From positions 1 through 22,832 of the forward strand of contig JAZNHT010000031.1 of NCBI GenBank assembly GCA_045577175.1: a DNA stretch of 22,832 nucleotides, written 5' to 3'. Source of the DNA: SIG701 sp045577175. GTDB taxonomy: Bacteria > Bacillota > Clostridia > Oscillospirales > CAG-272. The first letter of the stretch is position 1; each line of letters starts with the position of its first letter. Below, piece after piece: positions 1 through 6,938 of this stretch. The notes under the pieces were generated by a model, which saw only the letters and a list, made by a program, of their open reading frames with translations, was not told the DNA's origin and ran no database searches. The translations under genes were made by a program, and so were the position numbers.

Positions 1-19
1 GTTATAAGGCGGTACATAA

Positions 20-448
20 ATGATGGAAAATATGCAAATCAAAACCTACACCGCCCTGCCGGCTGAAGCGCGCGCTATCCGCGAGATCGTGTTCGTCAAC
101 GAGCAGGGATTTAAGGAAGAATTTGACGAGGCAGACTCGACGGCGACGCACTTTGTCCTGATTGACGGAGAGAAGCCGATCGCTACGAGCCGCATTCTCT
201 TGACCGAGGAGGAGGGAACGTACTTTATCGGACGAATCGCCGTTCTCAAAGAGTACCGCGGCAAGCACCTCGGCAAAATGATCGTAAACGCGGCGGAGAA
301 TTACGCCCGGGAGAGGGGCGGCAAAAAAATCCGCCTGCACGCGCAGTGTCAAGCGGTTCCGTTTTATGAAAAAATCGGATACGAATCCGTCAGCGGTATC
401 GACTACGAGGAAGACTGCCCGCACGTATGGATGCGAAAAATGCTGTGA
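20..448 (+). CDS. GNAT-family N-acetyltransferase (ElaA/YjcF-like)
   Basis: A 142-residue single-domain GNAT protein expected to move an acetyl group from acetyl-CoA to an amine; the substrate cannot be read from sequence. The acetyl-CoA site is visible as strand FIGRIAVLKEYRGKHLGKMI (about residues 70-89), which holds the RGKHLGK pyrophosphate loop. The later strand KIRLHAQCQAVPFYEKIGY is the typical motif-B end, in which FYEKIGY closes the fold. Length and the short N-terminal arm fit the ElaA/YjcF subgroup. The start at 20 is chosen because a near-consensus site (AAGGCGG, 6-12) lies 7 bases upstream; a second ATG at 23 is equally in frame. It converges on gdhA with a shared terminator, so it is probably the last gene of a transcript entering from the left. 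Function beyond acetyl transfer is inference. Confidence 0.85.
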   Translation: MMENMQIKTYTALPAEARAIREIVFVNEQGFKEEFDEADSTATHFVLIDGEKPIATSRILLTEEEGTYFIGRIAVLKEYRGKHLGKMIVNAAENYARERGGKKIRLHAQCQAVPFYEKIGYESVSGIDYEEDCPHVWMRKML

Positions 449-453
449 ATACG

Positions 454-483
454 AAAAGGCTGCCCCAAAAGGGACAGCCTTTT
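454..483. terminator. Bidirectional intrinsic terminator between GNAT gene and gdhA
   Basis: A stem of AAAAGGCTG/CAGCCTTTT, extended by CCC/GGG around an AAAA loop, has an A-run on its left and a T-run on its right. It can therefore stop transcripts from both convergent genes. Confidence 0.85.
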
Positions 484-498
484 GTATGCGGTTGTTGA

Positions 499-1851
499 TC
501 AGACAACGCCCTGCCACTTCATGGCTTCGGCAACCTTGAGGAAGCCGGCGATGTTTGCACCTGCGATCAGGTCGCCTTCCATGCCATACTTCTTCGCTGC
601 CTCGTAGGAGCTGTTGTAGATGTTCGTCATGATCTGGTGGAGCTTTGCATCCACTTCCTCAGCCGTCCAGCTGTATCTCATGGAGTTCTGGGACATCTCA
701 AGACCGGATACGGCAACGCCGCCTGCATTTACTGCCTTGGACGGAGCGATGATCGCGCCGCCTGCCTTCAGGCAAGCAACCGCATCTGCCGTCGTCGGCA
801 TGTTGGCAACCTCGACGTAGTACTTCACGCCGTTTGCCACGATCTTCTTCGCATCCTCCAGCGTAACCTCGTTCTGCGTAGCGCACGGCATGATGATGTC
901 AGCCTTGACGCCCCACGGCTTCTCGCCCGGGAAGAACGGAACGCCGAACTTGTCTGCGTAATCCTGTACCTTATCGCGGCAGGAAGCACGCATCTCGAGC
1001 ATGTAGTTGATCTTCTCCTCGGTGGAAACGCCGTCCTCATCGTAGATGTAGCCGTCGGGACCGGAGATCGTAACAACCTTACCGCCGAGCTCGGTGATCT
1101 TCTTGACCGTACCCCATGCAACGTTGCCGAAGCCGGAGATGGCAAACGTCTTGCCCTTGATGTCCTCGCCTGCCGTCTTGAGCATCTCAACGGTGTAGTA
1201 AACAGCGCCGTAGCCGGTAGCCTCGGGACGGATCAGAGAGCCGCCGCAGGAGCGATCCTTACCGGTGAGCACGCCGGTGAACTCGTTTCTCAGTCTCTTG
1301 TACTGACCGAACATATAGCCGACCTCACGGGAGCCTACGCCGATGTCACCTGCGGGAACGTCGGTGTCCGCGCCGATGTGCTTGGCAAGCTCGGTCATGA
1401 ATGCCTGGCAGAAGCGCATAACCTCTGCGTCGGACTTGCCGCGCGGGTTGAAGTCGGAGCCGCCCTTACCGCCGCCCATCGGGAGGCTGGTGAGGCTGTT
1501 TTTGAAGGTCTGCTCGAAAGCGAGGAACTTCATGATGGAAGCGGTGACGGACGGATGGAAACGGATACCGCCCTTGTACGGACCGATCGCGGAGTTGAAC
1601 TGCACGCGATAGCCGCGGTTAACCTGGACTTTACCGTTGTCGTCCACCCAGTTTACACGGAAGGTGATCATGCGCTCGGGCTCAACCATGCGGTCGAACA
1701 CGCCTGCCTCGATCAGATCGGGGCGCTGATCGGCAACGGGAGAGAGAGATTCGAGAACTTCGCCGACAGCCTGCAGAAACTCGGGCTCGCCCGGGTTGCG
1801 TGCTTCGACATCGGCATATACTTTTGCAAGATAAGCGTTAGAAATAGTCAT
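499..1851 (-). CDS. gdhA: NADP-type glutamate dehydrogenase
   Basis: Cytoplasmic enzyme that interconverts 2-oxoglutarate plus ammonium and glutamate, a main ammonium-assimilation step in Clostridia. The 450-residue length is that of hexameric bacterial GDH. Seen in order: substrate lysines in GPYKGGIRFH (K93) and QTFKNSL (K117), the catalytic lysine in PMGGGKGG (K129), the catalytic aspartate in PAGDIGVG (D169), and the nucleotide-binding GFGNVAWG at about 241-248. Cofactor preference for NADP is inferred from family resemblance to the long GdhA type rather than from a single residue. The start is set by a GAAAGGAG site (complement of 1861-1868) 9 bases upstream. It stands alone on the minus strand with its own promoter and a terminator shared with the GNAT gene. 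It is highly expressed in related organisms, in keeping with its uniform codon use. Confidence 0.97.
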   Translation of the reverse strand: MTISNAYLAKVYADVEARNPGEPEFLQAVGEVLESLSPVADQRPDLIEAGVFDRMVEPERMITFRVNWVDDNGKVQVNRGYRVQFNSAIGPYKGGIRFHPSVTASIMKFLAFEQTFKNSLTSLPMGGGKGGSDFNPRGKSDAEVMRFCQAFMTELAKHIGADTDVPAGDIGVGSREVGYMFGQYKRLRNEFTGVLTGKDRSCGGSLIRPEATGYGAVYYTVEMLKTAGEDIKGKTFAISGFGNVAWGTVKKITELGGKVVTISGPDGYIYDEDGVSTEEKINYMLEMRASCRDKVQDYADKFGVPFFPGEKPWGVKADIIMPCATQNEVTLEDAKKIVANGVKYYVEVANMPTTADAVACLKAGGAIIAPSKAVNAGGVAVSGLEMSQNSMRYSWTAEEVDAKLHQIMTNIYNSSYEAAKKYGMEGDLIAGANIAGFLKVAEAMKWQGVV

Positions 1852-1883
1852 TTTTTGTGACTCCTTTCAAAAATTACCCTTAT

Positions 1884-1933
1884 ATTGTATCACAACATTG
1901 ATCGCTTGGCAATAGGAATACGCAAGTTTTTTT
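1884..1933 (-). promoter_or_regulatory. Sigma-A promoter of gdhA with upstream A-tract
   Basis: Read on the minus strand: TTGCCA (1912-1907), a 17-base spacer, TACAAT (1889-1884). A run of seven A (1933-1927) ends 14 bases before the -35, and a second A7 run follows further upstream (1952-1946). The RBS follows at 1868-1861. Confidence 0.8.
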
Positions 1934-1992
1934 GCCAATCATGCATTTTTTTGAGAATGCAGGGGCGTTTGTGTCGTGCTTCGCGGTCTGTG

Positions 1993-2051
1993 AAATTTTT
2001 TTGAAAAAATCCGGAAACCCTGTTGCACTTTCAGAAAAAATATGGTATACT
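1993..2051 (+). promoter_or_regulatory. Sigma-A promoter of the pheST T-box leader with UP-like element
   Basis: TTGCAC (2023-2028), a 17-base spacer and TATACT (2046-2051). AAATTTTTTTGAAAAAA (1993-2009) ends 13 bases before the -35. The start of transcription is expected near 2058, at the front of the T-box leader. Confidence 0.82.
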
Positions 2052-2057
2052 TACATT

Positions 2058-2313
2058 TAGTATAAAAACTGTGATGAAGTTCGCGCTTCCGCAAAGGTCG
2101 ATACAGAGAGGACGGTCGTGGCTGTGAGCCGTCTATCGGTCCCGGAGGGGCATTTCGCTTCGGAGTTGGCAGAATGAAGGCGTCAGTCGGTAGTTCTCGC
2201 CCGGGAGATCCCGTTACAGATCCCGTGAGTGTTGGCTCTTCGCCGGAATGCGGGTGGTACCGCGGTGCGTTTTTTCGCCCCGTCCCGATCATGGATCGAG
2301 ACGGGGCTTTTTT
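2058..2313 (+). promoter_or_regulatory. T-box riboswitch, Phe specifier (UUC), controlling pheST
   Basis: Leader RNA that senses uncharged tRNA-Phe and permits read-through into pheST. The T-box itself, AATGCGGGTGGTACCGCG, lies at 2247-2264. Stem I can be drawn: lower helix GAAG (2076-2079) with CTTC (2158-2161), upper helices CTTCCG (2086-2091) with CGGAGG (2143-2148) and CGATA (2099-2103) with TATCG (2134-2138), an AGAGAGG bulge region, and a GGCT/AGCC apical hairpin. The 3' side of the specifier loop carries TTC at 2154-2156 followed by G, as expected for a Phe codon followed by a purine. The terminator competing with the antiterminator is at 2277-2313. The family and role are well known; the fold is my manual pairing. 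Confidence 0.95.
2277..2313 (+). terminator. Regulated terminator of the T-box leader
   Basis: GCCCCGTC (2277-2284) pairs with GACGGGGC (2300-2307), with CGATC/GATCG inside, followed by TTTTTT. It directly follows the T-box sequence and is the structure that uncharged tRNA-Phe is expected to prevent. Confidence 0.93.
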
Positions 2314-2369
2314 GTTTTCTGCGGACATGTGTCCGTTTTATACAGTACATCCAAAAAGGAGTAAATAGA

Positions 2370-3383
2370 ATGAAAGAAACTTTGCTTAAAATCAGAGAGG
2401 ATGCGCTTTCCGCCATAAGCGCACCCGACGCGGATCTGGAAGCGATCCGCATCCGCTACCTCGGTAAAAAGGGCGAGCTGACCGCCGTGCTTCGCGGCAT
2501 GGGACAGCTCACGGCCGAGGAGCGTCCCGTCATCGGTCAGATCGCCAACGAGGTTCGTGAGGCGATCGAGAAGGAGCTCGGCGCGAAAGCCGAGACGCAG
2601 AAGGCGGAGGCTTTGAACAAGAGCCTGATCGCCGAAAAGCTGGACGTCACCGTTCCCGGTGCTGCTGTCAGCGTCGGTCACGTGCACCCGATCGCACGCA
2701 TCCAGCGCGAGATGGAGGAAATCTTCATCGGCATGGGCTTTGACATCGTCGAGGGTCCCGAGATTGAGTACGATTACTACAACTTCCAGGCACTCAATAT
2801 TCCGCCGGATCATCCCGCACGCGATACGCAGGATACTTTCTACATCAGTGAGAATATCCTGCTCCGCACGCAGACGTCCTCCGTGCAGGCACGTACGATG
2901 GAGACGCGCAAGCCGCCGATCCGCATCGTGTCTCCCGGTCGCGTGTACCGTTCCGATGCCGTTGACGCGACGCACTCCCCGCTGTTTCATCAGATGGAGG
3001 GACTTGTGATCGATAAGGGTGTCACGATGGGCAACCTCAAGGGTGCGCTTGAGATGTTCGCGCAGACGATGTTCGGCGCGGATACGCGCGTGCGCTTCCG
3101 TCCGCATCACTTCCCGTTCACGGAGCCGTCGGCGGAGGTTGACGTGTCCTGCTTTGCCTGCGGCGGCAAGGGCTGCCGTCTCTGCAAGGGCGAGGGCTGG
3201 ATTGAAATTCTCGGTGCAGGCATGGTGCATCCGAACGTGCTCACCATGAGCGGTATCGATCCGAACGAGTACAGCGGATTTGCGTTCGGTATGGGTATCG
3301 AGCGTATCGCCATGCTGAAGTACCACATCGACGATATGCGCCACCTGTACGAAAACGACGTGCGCTTCCTCAAGCAATTCTGA
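2370..3383 (+). CDS. pheS: Phenylalanine--tRNA ligase alpha subunit
   Basis: Catalytic subunit of the alpha2-beta2 synthetase that charges tRNA-Phe. The 337-residue length matches bacterial PheS. An N-terminal coiled-coil arm (about 1-85) that contacts tRNA is followed by the class II core: motif 2 around RVYRSDAVDATHSPLFHQ (191-208) and motif 3 GFAFGMGIERIAMLKY (303-318). Four cysteines, C261, C264, C269 and C272, form a zinc-knuckle-like cluster just before GWIEILGAGMVHPNV; this is common in the Firmicute branch. The ATG at 2370 follows AAGGAG (2356-2361) by 8 bases; the same frame is open further upstream into the T-box, but that part is leader. pheT starts 19 bases downstream and expression is governed by the T-box. 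Confidence 0.98.
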   Translation: MKETLLKIREDALSAISAPDADLEAIRIRYLGKKGELTAVLRGMGQLTAEERPVIGQIANEVREAIEKELGAKAETQKAEALNKSLIAEKLDVTVPGAAVSVGHVHPIARIQREMEEIFIGMGFDIVEGPEIEYDYYNFQALNIPPDHPARDTQDTFYISENILLRTQTSSVQARTMETRKPPIRIVSPGRVYRSDAVDATHSPLFHQMEGLVIDKGVTMGNLKGALEMFAQTMFGADTRVRFRPHHFPFTEPSAEVDVSCFACGGKGCRLCKGEGWIEILGAGMVHPNVLTMSGIDPNEYSGFAFGMGIERIAMLKYHIDDMRHLYENDVRFLKQF

Positions 3384-3402
3384 TAAAGGACGGTAGATAA
3401 GA

Positions 3403-5820
3403 ATGAAACTTTCTATGAAATGGCTGGCGGATTTCACCGACGTCAGCAATGTGAATATCAAAGAATACTGTGACCGCATGACGGATACCGGCTCCAAGGT
3501 GGAGGGCTACGAAACGCTCGCCGAGGATATTGAAAACGTCGTTGTCGGTAAGATCACGAAAATCACGAAGCACGAAAACTCCGATCATCTCCAGATCTGT
3601 ATGCTCGACTGCGGTACGGGCGAGAATATCCAGATCGTCACCGGTGCGCAGAACGTGTTTGAGGGCGCGGTTGTGCCCGTGGCGAAGGCACCGGCAAATC
3701 TGCCCGGCGGTGTGCACATCAAGGCAGGCAAGCTCCGCGGCGTTGAGTCGAACGGTATGCTTTGCTCCATCGCCGAGCTCGGACTGACCACGCACGATAT
3801 GCCCGGCGCGATCGAGGACGGTATCCTTATCCTCAACGACGTCGGACTTGCCGATGCGCCGATCGGTGCGGACGTGCGCGACGTGCTCATGCTGAAGGAT
3901 GATGTGGTCGAGTTTGAAATTACCTCCAACCGTCCCGACTGTCTGTCCGTCATCGGTCTTGCACGCGAGAGCGCGGTCAGCTTCGACAAGGCACTGAATA
4001 TCCCCACGCCGAAGAAGCCGACTGCAAAGAACGACGGCGATAAGATTGAGAACTATCTGAACGTCGAGATCCGCGAGAGTGAGCTTTGCTACCGCTACAG
4101 CGCGCGTGTCGTCAAAAACGTGAAGATCGCGCCATCACCGCTGTGGCTCAGAATGCGCCTGCGTGCCGCAGGTGTCCGCCCGATCAACAATATCGTCGAC
4201 ATCACCAACTATGTTATGCTGGAGTACGGTCAGCCGATGCACGCGTTTGATTACGCCTGCCTTGACGGAAGCCGTATCATTGTCCGCTGTGCCGAGGAGG
4301 GCGAGAAGTTCGTTTCGCTCGACAGCATTCCGCATACGCTTGATGCGTCCATGCTCGTGATCGCCGATGCGAAAAAGCCCGTCGCTCTCGCAGGTGTCAT
4401 GGGCGGTGAGAACAGCGAAATTACCGACGGTACCAAGACGGTTGTGTTTGAGAGCGCGATGTTCAAGGGCGCATCTGTGCGCGTTTCCGGCAAGAAGCTC
4501 GGTATGCGTACGGAGAGCTCGTCCCGTTTTGAGAAGGGACTTGACCGCGAGCAGACGATGGCGGCACTTGACCGTGCCTGTGAGCTTGTGGAGCTGCTCG
4601 GTGCCGGTGAGATCGTGGACGGCACGATTGATGAGTATCCCGCACCCGCAACCCCGTACACGATGGAGCTTGAGGCAGAGCGCATCAATGCGTTCCTCGG
4701 CGTGAATCTCACCGAGGAGTACATGAAGGAGATTCTTGCATCTCTCGATTTCAAGGTGGACGGCAAAACGCTTACTGTTCCGTCCTTCCGCGATGACGTC
4801 CGCTGCATGAGCGATGTCGCCGAGGAGGTTCTCCGCATCTACGGCTACACGAAGATCGAGTCCGCGCCCCTCATGGGCGTGACGACGCAGGGCGGCCGCA
4901 CCGCACGTCAGCAGTTTGAGCTGACGATCCGCGATACCCTCGTCGGTATGGGCATGTGCGAGGCGGAGACGTTCTCGTTCATCAGCCCGAAGTTTTACGA
5001 CAAAATCCGTATGGCGGAGGACGATCCGCGACGTGTCAGCGTCGTGATCTCCAATCCGCTCGGCGAGGATACGTCCGTCATGCGTACGACAGCCATCCCG
5101 TCCATGCTGAAAATTCTGGAGAACAATGCCGCTGTGAAGAACGCGAACGTCAAGCTGTTCGAGCTCGGCAACGTCTATCTCCCGACGGAAGCAGACAAGC
5201 TGCCCGTGGAGGCACGCCGTGTCGTCATTGGCGCGTACAGCACGGAGGCAAAGAGCGGCGACGCGTTCTACGCCATGAAGGGCGCGATTGAGGCTCTGCT
5301 TGAGACATTGCGCGTCAAAGGTGCCGAGTACACCGCCTGCACGGACGATAACGCATTCCACCCCGGCAGATGTGCCGTGATCACTGTGAATGGCGAGAAG
5401 GTCGGCGTGTTCGGTCAGATTCATCCCTTGACGATTGCCAACTACAACATCGACGCGGTTACCTGCGTCGCAGAGCTTGATTTCGAGGCTCTGTTTGCGG
5501 CGCATGAGGTTATGCCCGAGTACACGCAGCTGCCGAAGTATCCGGCACTTGAGCGCGATTTCTCCTTCGTCTGCGATGAGGAGCAGACGGTCGCCGTTCT
5601 TGCATCCTGCATGAAGAAGGCAGGCGGCGCACTGGTCGAATCGGTCAGCCTGTTCGACATCTACCGCGGTGAGAAGATCGGCGAGGGCAAGAAGAGCGTT
5701 TCGTTCTCCGTGATGCTCCGCGCCGCTGACCGCACGCTGACGGACGAGGAGGCAAACGGTGCCGTCAAGAAGATTCTGAAGAAGCTGGAGAGCGACTGCG
5801 GAGCCGTTCTCAGAAGCTGA
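3403..5820 (+). CDS. pheT: Phenylalanine--tRNA ligase beta subunit
   Basis: Non-catalytic partner of PheS carrying tRNA recognition and editing. Its 805 residues equal the usual bacterial length. Visible parts: the N-terminal arm MKLSMKWLADF, an EMAP-II-like OB tRNA-binding domain (about 40-150, VVGKITKITKHENSDHLQIC to GMLCSIAELGL), the B3/B4 editing region (about 200-380), B5 (about 400-475) and a C-terminal ferredoxin-fold anticodon-binding domain (about 710-805, starting YPALERDFSFV). Co-transcription with pheS is inferred from the 19-base gap and absence of a terminator. AAAGGA (3385-3390) lies 12 bases before the ATG, a rather long spacing. Confidence 0.98.
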   Translation: MKLSMKWLADFTDVSNVNIKEYCDRMTDTGSKVEGYETLAEDIENVVVGKITKITKHENSDHLQICMLDCGTGENIQIVTGAQNVFEGAVVPVAKAPANLPGGVHIKAGKLRGVESNGMLCSIAELGLTTHDMPGAIEDGILILNDVGLADAPIGADVRDVLMLKDDVVEFEITSNRPDCLSVIGLARESAVSFDKALNIPTPKKPTAKNDGDKIENYLNVEIRESELCYRYSARVVKNVKIAPSPLWLRMRLRAAGVRPINNIVDITNYVMLEYGQPMHAFDYACLDGSRIIVRCAEEGEKFVSLDSIPHTLDASMLVIADAKKPVALAGVMGGENSEITDGTKTVVFESAMFKGASVRVSGKKLGMRTESSSRFEKGLDREQTMAALDRACELVELLGAGEIVDGTIDEYPAPATPYTMELEAERINAFLGVNLTEEYMKEILASLDFKVDGKTLTVPSFRDDVRCMSDVAEEVLRIYGYTKIESAPLMGVTTQGGRTARQQFELTIRDTLVGMGMCEAETFSFISPKFYDKIRMAEDDPRRVSVVISNPLGEDTSVMRTTAIPSMLKILENNAAVKNANVKLFELGNVYLPTEADKLPVEARRVVIGAYSTEAKSGDAFYAMKGAIEALLETLRVKGAEYTACTDDNAFHPGRCAVITVNGEKVGVFGQIHPLTIANYNIDAVTCVAELDFEALFAAHEVMPEYTQLPKYPALERDFSFVCDEEQTVAVLASCMKKAGGALVESVSLFDIYRGEKIGEGKKSVSFSVMLRAADRTLTDEEANGAVKKILKKLESDCGAVLRS

Positions 5821-5833
5821 TCCCGAACAAAAT

Positions 5834-5860
5834 ATCGGCGCACGCCCCCCGTGCGCCGAT
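5834..5860 (+). terminator. GC-rich hairpin between pheT and the phosphoribosyltransferase gene
   Basis: ATCGGCGCAC (5834-5843) and GTGCGCCGAT (5851-5860) form a perfect 10-bp stem with a C-rich loop. Only CTACTT follows, so this is at best a leaky terminator. It may instead act as an mRNA 3'-end stabiliser that sets different pheT and downstream levels. Confidence 0.5.
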
Positions 5861-5879
5861 CTACTTATGAGGTGACGAT

Positions 5880-6440
5880 ATGAAAACATACGAAATGACG
5901 ATTGCGGGCGTGAAGCGTGCTTTGCCGATCTGCCCGGTCAATGAAAATCTGTCCATCGGTGCGTTCGTGATCTTCGGCGATCCCGAGCTGACGACTGCGT
6001 GCGCCGACGCGCTTCTGAAGCGTGCGCCTGCCTACGATTACATCATTACCGCCGAGGCGAAGGGGATTCCGCTGGCGCACGAGATGGCGCGTCTCGCGGG
6101 CAATCAGAAGTATTTTATCGCGCGCAAAAAGGCGAAGCTGTACATGACGAGCGTGTTTGAGGTCACGGTCAATTCGATCACGACCGAGGGCGAGCAGAAG
6201 CTGTACCTTGACGGCGCGGACGCCGAGCTCATGCGCGGCAAGCGCGTGCTGATCGTGGATGACGTGATTTCCACGGGCGAATCGCTCAAGGCGGTGGAGA
6301 AGCTGGTCGAAGCCGCAGGCGGTGTGATCGTCGGAAAAATGGCGATCCTTGCCGAGGGAGATGCGCAGGGCAGAGAGGATCTGACGTATCTGAATCCCCT
6401 GCCGCTGTTTCATCCGGACGGCACGCCGATGGCGGAGTGA
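5880..6440 (+). CDS. Phosphoribosyltransferase family protein (adenine/xanthine PRTase-like)
   Basis: A 186-residue type I phosphoribosyltransferase. The PRPP-binding loop VLIVDDVISTGES (123-135) is intact, and the flexible-loop region with ARKKAKLYM (81-89) and the early YDYIITAEAKGIPLAHEMA segment (52-70) resemble the Apt/Xpt branch. It probably transfers a purine base to PRPP in salvage, or may be a PRPP-sensing relative; the base cannot be determined here. The start has GAGGTG (5869-5874) 5 bases upstream. It follows pheT with a hairpin between them, so it may share the T-box-controlled transcript at reduced level. The next gene is a separately promoted tRNA. Confidence 0.88.
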   Translation: MKTYEMTIAGVKRALPICPVNENLSIGAFVIFGDPELTTACADALLKRAPAYDYIITAEAKGIPLAHEMARLAGNQKYFIARKKAKLYMTSVFEVTVNSITTEGEQKLYLDGADAELMRGKRVLIVDDVISTGESLKAVEKLVEAAGGVIVGKMAILAEGDAQGREDLTYLNPLPLFHPDGTPMAE

Positions 6441-6463
6441 GCGCGCACGCATACGAAAAACAG

Positions 6464-6522
6464 AAATTTTTTTGAAAAAAGCGAAAAAAGGTGTTGACAA
6501 GCGGTCGCTGTTGTGGTATACT
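6464..6522 (+). promoter_or_regulatory. Strong sigma-A promoter of tRNA-Glu with UP-like element
   Basis: TTGACA (6494-6499), a 17-base spacer, TATACT (6517-6522). AAATTTTTTTGAAAAAA (6464-6480) ends 13 bases before the -35. This 17-base string and its distance to the -35 are identical to those at the pheST promoter. A second A6 run (6484-6489) lies closer. Confidence 0.93.
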
Positions 6523-6541
6523 ATACGGGCAGTTGAAAAAC

Positions 6542-6616
6542 GGCCTGTTAGTCAAGCGGCTAAGACGTCGCCCTCTCACGGCGAAGACGGGGGTTCGATT
6601 CCCCCACGGGTCACCA
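6542..6616 (+). tRNA. tRNA-Glu (anticodon CTC)
   Basis: A full cloverleaf is visible: acceptor GGCCTGT with ACGGGTC (two G-U pairs), anticodon stem TCGCC/GGCGA around loop CTCTCAC with anticodon CTC at 6575-6577, and T-arm GGGGG TTCGATT CCCCC. Discriminator A and an encoded CCA end the gene. CTC reads GAG, so the amino acid is Glu. It has its own promoter and terminator. Confidence 0.97.
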
Positions 6617-6620
6617 AAAA

Positions 6621-6653
6621 ACAAGGCACTCCATTCGGAGTGCCTTGTTTTTT
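6621..6653 (+). terminator. Intrinsic terminator of tRNA-Glu
   Basis: A perfect 12-bp stem, ACAAGGCACTCC (6621-6632) with GGAGTGCCTTGT (6637-6648), has an ATTC loop and is followed by a T-run. Its core is nearly the same as the hairpin after the regulator gene at 8009-8033. Confidence 0.95.
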
Positions 6654-6666
6654 CTGATTGAATCAA

Positions 6667-6788
6667 AGGGGGAATCTGAACGGTGCAGATGGCGGCAAAA
6701 AGGCCGCCGCCATCTGCGCGAGGACGCTTGCGTCCTCGACCTGACACGAGCGCGTAGGTCGCGCGAGAGCGATTCCCCCACGGGTCAC
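6667..6788. repeat. Structured element bounded by inverted GGGGGAATC/GATTCCCCC
   Basis: GGGGGAATC (6668-6676) is complementary to GATTCCCCC (6771-6779). Between them lie a 12-bp hairpin GCAGATGGCGGC/GCCGCCATCTGC (6685-6717), a hairpin CGAGGACG-CTTG-CGTCCTCG (6719-6738), and a third possible stem, either GCGCG/CGCGC (6750-6764) or GACCT/AGGTC. Together they would give a closed multi-branch RNA or DNA fold. No reading frame is supported and no transposase is nearby. The right edge is a copy of the tRNA-Glu 3' end. It may be a small non-autonomous mobile element or an integration scar; this is inference. Confidence 0.55.
6770..6788 (+). repeat. 19-bp direct copy of the tRNA-Glu 3' end (att-like)
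   Basis: CGATTCCCCCACGGGTCAC occurs identically inside the tRNA (6596-6614) and here, 155 bases apart. It covers the T-loop, the T-stem 3' side and the acceptor 3' strand. The rest of the tRNA is absent, so this is a 3' fragment and not a second gene. Confidence 0.85.
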
Positions 6789-6865
6789 ATCTGCTTCTCC
6801 TTGATTTATTAAACCGCACATGATAAAATAAAGCATTGCTTGATTTCTGTTCGCAAAACGCTTGG

Positions 6866-6894
6866 TGTTCACGAAACGTAAAACTATGTATAAT
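6866..6894 (+). promoter_or_regulatory. Promoter of the Xre-family regulator gene
   Basis: A perfect TATAAT lies at 6889-6894. The best hexamer at 17 bases distance is TGTTCA (6866-6871), a poor -35, so the promoter may be weak or need activation. The surrounding DNA is clearly more AT-rich than the flanking genes. Confidence 0.6.
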
Positions 6895-6901
6895 AAAAAT
6901 A

Positions 6902-6915
6902 CAAAAGCGCTTTTG
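6902..6915. promoter_or_regulatory. 14-bp palindrome, candidate operator of the Xre regulator
   Basis: CAAAAGCGCTTTTG is a perfect palindrome placed between the -10 and the RBS of the regulator gene, where a bound repressor would block transcription. That the encoded regulator itself binds here is inference from position. Confidence 0.55.
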
Positions 6916-6938
6916 ATAAACAAAAAGGAGAGTATGAT

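Noticed and set aside
637..1860. Long open frame (407 codons) antisense to gdhA
   Set aside because: It is a mirror of gdhA caused by GC-biased codon use; it has no RBS and no recognisable motif, while gdhA is unmistakable.
2229..2369. N-terminal extension of pheS into the T-box leader
   Set aside because: This stretch is the antiterminator/terminator of the riboswitch; the ATG at 2370 has a good RBS and fits the PheS start.
4135..5889. Open frame of 584 codons antisense to pheT
   Set aside because: It overlaps a complete, conserved pheT; composition (Arg/His/Leu-rich) is typical of antisense shadow frames.
6472..6657. 61-codon frame over tRNA-Glu
   Set aside because: It runs through the tRNA, its promoter and terminator, so it is not coding.
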